From: Physocladia obscura
Taxonomy: Eukaryota > Chytridiomycota > Chytridiomycetes > Chytridiales > Chytriomycetaceae
Length of the DNA stretch: 16,021 nucleotides
NCBI GenBank assembly: GCA_027596945.1
Contig: JADGJH010000620.1
Span: 1 to 16,021 of the forward strand
Direction of reading: 5' to 3'
The translations under genes and the position numbers were made by a program. The notes below the pieces were generated by a model that searched no databases, had not been told where the DNA came from, and worked only from the letters and a program-made list of their open reading frames with translations. Positions 1-8,500 of this stretch are shown piece by piece (position 1 is the stretch's first letter; each line of letters starts with the position of its first letter).

Positions 1-617
1 CCCAGAAAGTCTTGAATGCTTTTGTTTCCTTGACTGTTTTGTCTTGTGTTTACATATACAGTGTCACAGGGCTCCAACTCCATAAACACTGGCTCAGACA
101 GGTTAAATAAACAATTCATGTGCACTGAAGTCTCAGATATTGTTTTGTTTGAAATAGTCTTTATCATTGTAATGGTGATTGTTGTCAGGAGTTTAGTGAG
201 TGACAGTGAACACACAACCCACTTACTGCATTCATTCTTGTACACCAGAACAACTGCCTCGTTTGTTATAAGTACTCCATCTGTTGGTCTGTCGCTCAAA
301 TCCAGCTTGAAGCCTTGTTTCTCAGCATCCCATCCACATAATTCAATTTGTGATAGGTTTCTTTCAATGATTTGAGTTTTGCATTTTGTTTCAAAGTGAA
401 TCTGCATAGTCTTTCTCGAAATAACCTTTTGTTGACACATGAAGCACTTGTATTTCCTATAATTGCAATCTTGAACATGTTCATCAAGATTCCATTTGAG
501 GACTTTGAGTGTGCAGTTTTCATTGGTGCAGGCTTCCAGTAAGGGTGTTAGTGTAACCTGCAGCTGTTTGTTATGAAATAATGATTCAGTCTTACATTGA
601 GGGAACTTTTGTCCCAA
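1..617 (-). CDS. TRAF-type zinc finger protein, C-terminal part, runs off the left edge
   Basis: The minus frame is open for 205 codons from a stop at 620-618 to the window edge, so the true end is not seen. Positions 530-381 encode a Cys/His array with spacing C-x4-C-x11-H-x3-C-x6-C-x2-C-x12-H-x4-C, which is close to the spacing of the TRAF-type zinc finger (Pfam zf-TRAF). Just before it a stretch rich in Cys (around 600-650, partly in the neighbouring frame) could be the second half of a RING finger, as in TRAF-like E3 ubiquitin ligases; that is weaker. After the zinc finger come about 125 residues that I do not recognise, a position where TRAF or SINA proteins carry a MATH/SINA domain. No start codon is evident: the frame appears to continue, after one lost base at 607-610, from the polymerase-like remnant upstream. 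Zinc finger is seen; ubiquitin ligase function is inference. Confidence 0.55.
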   Translation of the reverse strand, partial: MGQKFPQCKTESLFHNKQLQVTLTPLLEACTNENCTLKVLKWNLDEHVQDCNYRKYKCFMCQQKVISRKTMQIHFETKCKTQIIERNLSQIELCGWDAEKQGFKLDLSDRPTDGVLITNEAVVLVYKNECSKWVVCSLSLTKLLTTITITMIKTISNKTISETSVHMNCLFNLSEPVFMELEPCDTVYVNTRQNSQGNKSIQDFL

Positions 618-2165
618 TTATGGCAACATTTGATACAAATGATTGCTCCCTTGACACAGTTGAAGAAAACAGATTGAGTCACTCAATTGAATGTGCTCTC
701 TATAATGTCATCACCCTTGTATATTTGGAAAGCCTCTAAAACCAAACTGATGAGGTTTTGGTTTCTAAAAGGAATTGTTAATGCTTTTGATACTGACAAT
801 GACTCTTGATAGTGCTTGTTGACTTCAATAATGATGTTGTCCTTGTATTCAATTCGAACTATATGCCTGCCGTTACCTCATGTCTTGTATACAGTTTGTT
901 CAGTAAGTGCAAAATATACCACCAAATCTGAAAGGTCTTCTCTATTTGTATAAACAACATTACAGTTTTCAAGTTGACTAAGAGTTTCATAGAGAGCATT
1001 TAATATGGTATCAATTGTTCCATCAAAAGTATTCATTTGCTTTGCCTTTGTCTTGAAGACTAATGAATTTTTGGTGCCCCTTGTTCTCTCAAAGGCAACA
1101 ATATTCCTTCTAAGCTCTTCTTCTAATACAGGATACATGTGGCTATTGGCAACAATGTAAATCAGGCAAGGAACATGGTGATTTCTGACTTTGGGAATGT
1201 GTCAGCAGAAAATTTCAAACTCTAAATCCATTGCATATAAGCTGATTCCATACTTTTCACAGAATCGGACTACTTGTTTGGTTGTTACTCCAGTATCAAT
1301 CTCGCCTTCTTCAAAGATACGTTTTAAACCATCAAAAGTTACTCCTTTAATGTGTTTTGAATATGTGGTCATTAAATGTTGATAAAAACAAATGTTTTCA
1401 TTGGAAAACATTTAAAGTTTGGTTCAAGATTTAAATGGTGGTAGTTTAAAACAACCCCAAACATTCTCTGTTCTAATAAAGCTACTTGTTGATGTGGAAC
1501 TGGTTGAGTAGTATAATCAATCTCCAGAATTTCACAATCATATGGCTGTCTCTCGGCATATTCTTTTGTCAGAGTATTGAGGTGTTGTTCAATCAAATGG
1601 TCAGGAATATCTCAAATGATTCCAGTCTTGCTGTTTTCATAATTATAATCTCCATAATGGATCACGTACTTGAATTCATATGTCACAATTACCCTCTGTG
1701 AGAAGAGAGTTGGAAGATAGTACAATGAATAGTCAATTTGTCTTTCTTTTTGAGCATCGAACGGGGCAATTGGTAGCTTTCTCTTTAATAAAATGTCCAT
1801 TTGTTGCTCCTTTCTTGATGGTTCAGGAGAATCTGGTCTCCTTCTTTTCAAACATTGTGAACAACTTCCATACCCCCTTTTTGAAGTTGCTTCATTGTCT
1901 GGTCAGTTTTCTTGATGAACGTGTTGTCCAACTTCAGAATATTGTCTCTGATAATTGCTGCCTTATTGCTCTGAATGAGATTTGCAATGTGTGATTGCAA
2001 AATCTGGTGTTCCTTTTCATTATGAGGAAGTTTTAATTGGTTTAAAACAGTTCTACTTCTTCTCTTACAAGGAATGAACTGCCCTTTGTAAGTCAGGGCA
2101 TAATTATTTGGCTCAAATAGCTGTATACTTTGGTAGAAAGGACGTACACTTTCCAACAAGAACAT
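553..2165 (-). pseudogene. Broken gene resembling the N-terminal part of a viral/transposon-type B-family DNA polymerase
   Basis: Starts at an ATG (2165-2163) and reads through three frames in turn: about 2165-1878, then 1877-1389, then 1384-553. The switches fall at homopolymers (1873-1877, 1384-1388, 607-610), each consistent with one missing base. Four in-frame stops remain, all TGA: 1614-1612, 1204-1202, 880-878 and 685-683. Between breaks the text is protein-like. Around 1300-1100 it reads a segment with YGISLYAMD, then LIYIVANSHMYPV, and near 760-725 PFRNQNL. This order reminds me of the N-terminal region of protein-primed type B polymerases of Maverick/Polinton- and giant-virus-like elements; no polymerase catalytic motif (such as DTD or KxY) is inside the window, so the family call is tentative. 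A Lys/Arg-rich stretch lies near 1850-1800. It has no splice pattern that removes all stops. Most likely a decayed mobile-element gene. Confidence 0.45.
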
Positions 2166-2439
2166 GTTTAGTATTATGAAAGAAAATAAGTTTTCGAATT
2201 TAATTCAGTTTTTTTCAAGTTAAAGAAAAAATATATAAATAATATAGTTTCTACAGATAAGTCACAAAACAATATATACATATTCTATATACATCTAATG
2301 AAGAGAAAGTTGTCTTTGTGGGTAGACAAAATGCATATTACTGAAATCTTGATTGGAACAAACAACTTGTTGAAAATGTCTCCCTGCGTAGACAAATATT
2401 TTAGCACAGACCAAAAAACCAAAAAACCACATACATTAT
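2166..2439. other. AT-rich spacer
   Basis: Very AT-rich DNA with TA-rich stretches (2230-2300) between two minus-strand remnants. It would be the 5' flank of the polymerase-like remnant and the 3' flank of the next minus-strand frame. I see no coding frame, no RNA gene and no clear repeat. Confidence 0.5.
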
Positions 2440-3261
2440 TTACTCTTCTGAATGAGAATTCTGGCTAGATGAATCGTCATCATCCATGGTCATTTCCTTG
2501 AAATGACTGACATCATCAGAAGCATCCAAACTTTGCTGCCAATACTGTATTGAGGTGAAATCATCTGCTGGCAGAGTAATATCTTGCTCGCTGAACCAGC
2601 TGCGTATGGCTGATTGATTCTGTTTGATTTGATTGTATTTCAACTAAGTATGAAAGGAGCGAGGATAATCTGTCATGAACTTGTAGAACAGAACGTAGCT
2701 ACAGTAAGTACTTTTGGCGATACCAGTGCACTCATGTATAATAGGATAACATTCTTCTTTGGTGCAAGCACGCTTTCCCTCATAGTGTTGAAGATTGTGC
2801 ATCAGAGTTTGAAGAGCATCAGCCAAGTTCATATACATGGAGAGAGACTTAAAGTGGTTGAATTCGATTTTCTTGACGCAGTCAATGACATAATTTGACA
2901 GTCCATCAACAGAGAGTCGGTCGTAGCTTCTTGGTTTGACGTCAGTCTTTACGGTGGCTGCAGTTGGTCCTATGAAAGTCAGTAGTTGCAACCAATGAAA
3001 TTGGCAAGTCTTCATCATCCAGAACTTCGTATGCCTCCAAGGCATCGGCTTCACTTCGAACTTATTTCGAAATAGAGGATTTGCTACCTTGCACCTTGAC
3101 AATAGCTTTGGCCAGTAGCGTCAGACAACGGCTATCTGTATGCAACATGTCGTACATCATGTCATGAATTCGTTCGGTAGGGTGGTTCTTGCATCGAAGT
3201 ATCCAATCTCACGAGCGGACATTTTTGTCACACCACTTGAAAAATTGACGAATTTTTATAG
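2440..3261 (-). pseudogene. Unrecognised protein, interrupted by stops and a frame shift
   Basis: A good acceptor (poly-T then CAG, 3264-3262) opens a frame at 3261 that reads protein-like sequence to 2945, broken by TGA at 3211-3209, TAA at 3064-3062 and ended by TGA at 2944-2942. A one-base change there continues in the next frame, from about 2940 to a TAG at 2646-2644; the same frame then runs on to a TAA at 2442-2440 and ends in an acidic, Ser-rich tail. The TAG sits at the end of a fair 3' splice-like sequence, so a small intron there is possible, but I found no convincing donor. The first part contains FKWCDKNVRS and an NHPTERIHDMM stretch, followed by an acidic LDDEDLP segment. I do not recognise the family. 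It could be the C-terminal part of the HNH-like gene upstream (3420-4341) or a separate gene. Decay is inferred from the stops; missed introns are the alternative. Confidence 0.35.
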
Positions 3262-3325
3262 CTGAAAAAAGTTCCAAAACGTTCTGTTTGGTTCCAATAA
3301 TGAAAAACTTCAATACGAAATTCAA

Positions 3326-3331
3326 TTTATT
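3326..3331 (-). terminator. Candidate polyadenylation signal AATAAA
   Basis: AATAAA on the minus strand about 90 bases after the stop codon of the HNH-like frame. Its position supports ending that gene at 3420 rather than splicing it to the frame at 3261, but the hexamer is common in AT-rich DNA. Confidence 0.3.
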
Positions 3332-3419
3332 CAACACATATATGCAAGAAAACTCAATAAATGCTCCAAGCTAAAAATATTCTCCATACCGCACATAAAA
3401 GCAAGGTTCCCAGACACAA

Positions 3420-4341
3420 CTACTCTTCCACTCGCCATGGCAATGTGAGCACCCCATCTCGCCATTTCAAAAAATTTACATGTGGATAAATATATCTGGC
3501 ATCGTTTGCTCGACTAAGGCATATAATCAAGTTTCCAACCTCATATCCTCGGGTAACATCAAGCTTGTCAAATGACAGCAAGTATCTTGAACCTAAAGGA
3601 TAAGATGAGGAACAAAAAAATAGCATTTGTAATACTAAATTTACCTGGAACCCATCGACCTTTCACTCCAAAGTAGCGACACCAGCTCCCGCCATTCGCT
3701 CTCCAAACGTCCTTTACTTGCTCACGACTGATTGTGATTGGTCGTGGATGCGATTTCGCTTGCTCATTGTGCCACCATAGTCCATGAACAATTTGCCAGT
3801 CAGCACCAACCTTGCACAGATGTACATCCAACCAAGTATCCAATTCATCCTCATCAGAGAAGTCGTAAAATTCGTCAGGGACTGTGGGAATGAGTAATGT
3901 TGGATTCCAATTAGCAGGAATGCGTATCAATGACTCGGACGTTGTAACAATCTCGATGAGCATAGATTCAATGTATTCGCGAGTGTCGTCGTTTGCGAAT
4001 CTGTATGAGTGAATTTAGTGAAATACTTCAAATCAAGTGCAAACATACCTGTTACTGGGCTGAGAGAAGTGCGCACCGTCTTGCTCTTCATCGTCTTGAC
4101 CCTTATCAACCAGTCAGCGTTGCCAGACCCACATGAAACAGTTTCGAGTAATCGGCCGTAATGAGCGCAGAAAAGTTGGCAGCCCTCTCAACTCGTCGAT
4201 AGGTCCTTCATAGTCATATTCATCCAGGAGCGCAGTGTACAGATTCAAGAGACCATCGCTAGTATCACCATGGTATTTGGGGCCGCTATACGCCTTGTAT
4301 TTGATGAATCCTTGAAGTGATTGACCCGCAGCTCTGGCAAA
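3420..4341 (-). CDS. Putative HNH/His-Me-finger-like endonuclease protein, three 3' exons, with one in-frame stop
   Basis: Exons 4341-4049, 4000-3645 and 3592-3420 are joined by 48- and 52-nt introns with GTATGT/ACAG and GTAAAT/TTTAG ends; phases match, and the frame ends at TAG. The first exon starts after a strong acceptor (CTCCTTTAG). A TGA at 4116-4114 interrupts it; a 45-nt intron with weak ends could remove it, otherwise the gene is broken or begins later, for example at ATG 3963. The C-terminal half reads like an HNH endonuclease of the homing-endonuclease zinc-loop type: an ITISREQVKDVW helix, then GGSWC, then LSFDKLDVTRGYEVGNLIIC followed by an Asn, which parallels the usual pattern of Asp-Arg-Ile-Asp, Gly-Tyr, Asn. 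The Cys pairs and catalytic His of good HNH domains are not all evident, so activity is doubtful. The N-terminal part (about 150 residues, acidic patches) is unrecognised. Confidence 0.42.
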
Positions 4342-4368
4342 CTAAAGGAGATGAGGGTCATGTTTAAA

Positions 4369-4386
4369 TGAGGGGGCATCTCGGCG
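4369..4386 (+). repeat. 18-bp direct repeat, copy 1
   Basis: TGAGGGGGCATCTCGGCG occurs here and again, identically, at 4464-4481. The copies are 95 bp apart, both inside the candidate intron, and GC-rich in an AT-rich setting. Flanks differ, so this is a short repeat, not a recent long duplication. Confidence 0.85.
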
Positions 4387-4463
4387 TTCATTTTGGGGAT
4401 GATTTTAACATGATATATAAATGTCAATCAACACGGAGCAAAGCGTAGTCTTGATTGGAGTGG

Positions 4464-4481
4464 TGAGGGGGCATCTCGGCG
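4464..4481 (+). repeat. 18-bp direct repeat, copy 2
   Basis: Exact second copy of the repeat at 4369-4386, same orientation. Function unknown. Confidence 0.85.
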
Positions 4482-5392
4482 GGAAGAAGGGGGGTGAATG
4501 CGACAAACTTACCTTGGGATTTCCAAGCAAATTATTCTTCAAGAATTCACACCCGAAAGTACTTCCAGTACTTATTTCCGATGTCATAGGACGCCGTCTC
4601 ATGACTCAATTCAGAAGTGTAGGGACACTCGCAGCCAACAATGAGACCTTCGTGTTTGAATGAAAATCCTGAACATAATTTCCCTTCATTTTTTCCTTCT
4701 GCGTCCGCATTCTGAAGTATCTTGTGTGATTTGGCAGCTTTGACATTTTCCGACTGAGCAACTGTCATAAAATTTTAAAAATCACAAAACCAGCAAGTTA
4801 AAAAAACTATACCATTAAATTCGAGACCATCACAAAATTCCTGTTCTGATTAAAAATACTGTCCAGCTTTTGGCTGTAATTTTACACATTAATTTGGGTT
4901 GAAACTTTTAACTACAAATTTTTTTACCGAAATGTCAGAAAACGCGAAGGAACAGTCAATCCCAACGGTACCAGCAGAAGTAGTTTTACATTTCTTTGTT
5001 TGATTGAATTTTGGTACCCGTCCAAGTCATTTCCCTCCTCTTCCGCCGTCAAAGTCTCTTGCTTTGTCGATTAACAGTGTAGAATGTTTGTCTGAGTCTA
5101 GAAGCATCTAAATGAGAAAGTGAGTGGAACGAACCACGCCAGCATGTCACGCAATACACAAACCCATATGATGCGGCAGCGTCTGCTGAAAGTAGGCGGC
5201 GATTGGTGGTTGCGCGTTATCCTTGTTTCTCTTCATCTGTCCGAACAAAAATCCAGTTTCTGGACTTTTTCACTCAAGCGAGAACATGCACTAAACTTGT
5301 CGTTTTCTCATCACAAACACATTTCAGCAAATAATCCCACATGAATCTATCACATCATTCATCACTATAATTGAGTTAAAAATCGCACACCA

Positions 5393-5416
5393 TTCAAAGT
5401 TGAGGTGATTCGTCAC
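5393..5416 (+). repeat. Imperfect 24-bp direct repeat, copy 1
   Basis: Matches 5499-5522 at 21 of 24 positions, same orientation, 106 bp apart, in AT-rich DNA just beyond the 3' end of the STAND gene. Probably an old local duplication. Confidence 0.55.
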
Positions 5417-5498
5417 AAAAATGAATTTTCTCATGGAACATAGACACTTATATCAAACACAATACTCTTCACTGTCTTTAGTGAAAATAAAACACTTA

Positions 5499-5522
5499 TT
5501 TAAAGTTGAGTTGATTTGTCAC
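5499..5522 (+). repeat. Imperfect 24-bp direct repeat, copy 2
   Basis: Second copy of the repeat at 5393-5416; the three differences include two C/T changes. Confidence 0.55.
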
Positions 5523-5554
5523 TTGCCGCTGTACAATCTCAATCAATTCAAAAT

Positions 5555-5560
5555 TTTATT
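5555..5560 (-). terminator. Polyadenylation signal AATAAA of the STAND gene
   Basis: AATAAA on the minus strand only seven bases after the TAG stop (5570-5568), in an AT-rich 3' flank. A short 3' UTR is expected in a compact genome. Confidence 0.45.
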
Positions 5561-5567
5561 AGAGACG

Positions 5568-8500
5568 CTACACAGAAAAGTGTGTGTAGGCTGTACAACA
5601 CAATGATAATTCTAAAATTGTAAAAAATCCGTTCCGTCCCCACAAAAAAACTCTCCACTCATTTTTCACTGCCAAATCATGTTCATACTTTGTTTGAGGT
5701 GCATTTATATCGACAACTTGCATTCCAATTAATTGAGATTTAGAATGCCATATTGTTAAAAGAGGTGAATCTTTGTAAATGACTTCTGAAGAGGTTTCTT
5801 GTAAATATCCTGACGGAAGTGCAATATTATATATTGCGACAGTGCCAAAGTCTGTCGCCACAATAATTGCATCGATTGAATATGTTTTCAAATGATATAA
5901 TCCTATGACCGCTTCGCTTTCAGGTGTCAAAATACGTCGAATACGCATTTTGGGAAATTTGATACCTATCTCTTCTTGAGAAACTTTAGATGCTTGATCG
6001 CTAGATTCAATTTTTTCTATTGATTCGGTACTTTTTTGAATCAAATCTGTACTTTCACCGTCAAGTTCTTCATCTTCAAAAATCCAATACACGGTATTAC
6101 AAATTCCAATAAGCTGAACACGATAATCAAAACTACTTTGGAAAGCAGCTGTACATCTAATAGCTGCATTTTCACCAACATATGTCTTAATAACTGAGTT
6201 TGTTCTTTCATCGTTCAAAATGGGTTGATCGAGAGAGACAATTAGCCTGTCAATTCCTGCAATCAACACATGTGGTGGAGATTGATTTGATATTGGAAGA
6301 GCAAATAATTTCTCTAAAAATTCTGAGCATGTGCTCCATGATAAAGATAGTAATGGATGAGATACAGGTCCGATTATCGATGGCAGTGATGTAATTTCTC
6401 TATCCATCATCACTATTTTTTCTCCAGTCAAATAATTCCACAGCTCAATTATAGTCGATTGAACTGACAGATTAAGCATAGATCCAATTGAGGAGTTGGA
6501 CTTTGCAACTGCTAGAATTTGAGTTTCTGGATTAAGACTGTATCCAACTGCCATTTTTTGAGAATTATCTTTGCATACATTGAATTCAATATATTCAATA
6601 TTTGCTTGTTGCATTTCCCGTGGCGGCTGTGCTGATACTGATTTAATTATTTCCCAATCCCATATTTTGATGTTACCGTTTTTTTCACCAGTTACTAAAG
6701 CTTCTGGACCGCAATAATTGTGTTCAAAGTCGCACCATATAATGTTTGCAGTAATAGGTATTTGAAGCAGCTTTTTGCCACTTTCAACTTCCCAAAAAGA
6801 TATCTCTGTTTTATCTACAATTTCCAGATCTAGAAAAGAAGAAAATGTGACTGATTTTTTCAATGACACAGTGGAAGTTCCAGTTTTTGAAGTTTGATTT
6901 TTGCTATGTTTAGTTGACAAGTCAATGGATGAAGTCGAATTTTCAACTTGTATTCCACTTCGTGCAGAAGCTATCATTTCATTCATTGCTTCCAAACTTG
7001 TTGCGCGGGAATTAACTTGAAGATTTAGAGAAGATAACTGTCTTTCTGAGTTCTTTTGCCTGCAGTCCCCTAAATTTGACATGTTGCAAGCTGCTTCCAC
7101 ACCCCCAATAATAACCAACATAGTGCCATCTTTGGTACATTTTGCCGTTATCACATCTGTTCTTCGTGGTAACTCCTTTTGATTTTTCAGCTCCATTATT
7201 TTGATAACGCCATCCACAGAACCAGCAATTAATTTGTAATGATACTTTTTGGGATAATTTTTTCTCAATGACCCATCCCAGGTGGTTGTGCGACTGTAAT
7301 ATTTTCTGCAACTACTTTGCACACTTGTGTGTAGCTCTGGAAGATACACCAATGAAGAAATTGAATGTGTTACTGACTCAGAAATAATTTGAGATCCATC
7401 TCGCAAGTTGTAGACCTCAACTAGTCCAGTTCGACCGCCTACAGCTATAAATCTTTGATCTTCAACAACTGCCATTGCATGCACAGGAGTTTCGACTGTC
7501 CACGTACACAAAGCGCCATTTTCAGTTGAAATTTCAAATTGTTGAATAATTGTTCTCCATTCAAACATTTCGCCTGCAACATTACGTTTCAGACTATTAA
7601 TTTTATCTCCTTTATCAGAAACAATAACCAAACGTGTATTGCCATCCATGAATCGGATGTGAGAAATGCCATGAAGACTCAGTAGAGGATCAATTTGGTG
7701 TAACTTTTTTGTCCATATAATTGTTAAAGTTTCGGCACTTAGAACTCGTATCCCGCGGATTCCAAAAGCTACAAATCGGCCATCTGCACTGGCAACCGCA
7801 TTTCCTGAAAGCAGCATATCATCATCGGCTGGGTCGGAGCTTATTGTTTTAATCATTTGCTCAGTATCAAAATCCCAGATCATAAGAGTGCTGTTGAGAC
7901 TCAATCCAAATGCACGTTTATGGGTGGACGCGTGTTGCATTTGGCTGTTTGACGGAGTATAAATGAATCCAGCTGAAAGAAGAGCGTAATCCAATCCATT
8001 TTTACGGCCAGAAATGCACGCCGTGGCCAGTTCTTTTAACAAGGAGAATCTGACAATTTTGTGTTCTACTGAAACTTGAGTTGAAAAACTTATCAATAAG
8101 TTTCTGCAATCTCGCGCATCAGGCTGAAAATTCAGACTTGTTATTTTACTGCCATAAAATTTTGAAGTTGACAAATGCATGCAACTTTGGCTGTCAAATA
8201 TTTTGACAACACCGTCAGAAGATCCAAGTGCAAAATATTTACCATCTGGAGATGCCGCTATATGGCAGTTATTTTCATGAAATATAGTTGCCGTCGGTCT
8301 TTGAAATGGGTTTCGGTGAATTTCCGGTTTTGCAGTTCCGCAAATATAAACATTTGCGTGTTTAAATTGAGAGATCTTCTGACGTTTTGCGAATCCTGCA
8401 CTATATTTAAATTTTTTGAAATCTAAGCCTTTATGTTGTGGAACATCTACTGGTTTTGGTTGAGTTGAAGAAATTGCCCATTGCTTGTGATTTTGAAGAA

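Larger units (their letters stand above)
1..2165. mobile_element. Probable remnant of a decayed, CpG-depleted mobile element
   Basis: By hand count this stretch has about 14 CpG dinucleotides in 2.1 kb, roughly a fifth of what its base composition predicts, while DNA just to the right (2460-3060) has about 16 in 600 bp. Strong CpG loss with many TG/CA and TGA stops is the usual scar of cytosine methylation and deamination in silenced transposons. It coincides with the polymerase-like remnant and the TRAF finger frame. No terminal inverted repeat or target duplication is visible; the left end is outside the window, and the right end is placed only by the change in composition and the ATG at 2165. 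Element class is inference. Confidence 0.4.
4342..4768 (-). other. Candidate 5' exon and 171-nt intron of the HNH-like gene
   Basis: A strong donor (AAG then GTAAGT, intron from 4512) can pair with the acceptor at 4342. Two frames lead to it. One starts at ATG 4602 and reaches the donor in the right phase. The other starts at ATG 4768 and is open to 4547, giving about 73 plausible residues (several Cys, a YWKY end), but meets stops before the donor; it could instead use a GTGTGA donor at 4553. I cannot decide between them. The intron holds both copies of an exact 18-bp direct repeat. The opposite-strand open frame here is an antisense shadow. Confidence 0.3.
4769..5567. other. Intergenic region with weak plus-strand open stretches
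   Basis: Lies between the 5' side of the HNH-like gene and the 3' end of the STAND gene. On the plus strand an ATG at 4932 opens a frame of 23 codons to a TGA at 5001-5003; the same frame then stays open to about 5110 with a Pro/Ser-rich stretch. Another open stretch (about 5105-5334, ending TAA) lies in a different frame. They are compositionally plausible but I could not splice them into one reading frame, so no gene is called. The right half (5335-5567) is AT-rich and holds an imperfect 24-bp direct repeat. Confidence 0.3.

Noticed and set aside
46..375. Plus-strand open frame of 109 codons
   Set aside because: It lies opposite the TRAF zinc finger frame, which has a recognisable Cys/His pattern; the plus frame has none.
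1..2165. Mitochondrial-plasmid polymerase read with UGA as Trp
   Set aside because: Four TGA and almost no TGG fit the idea, but CpG loss explains TGA equally well, frame shifts are also present, and the neighbouring nuclear genes use the standard code (thiolase terminates at TGA).
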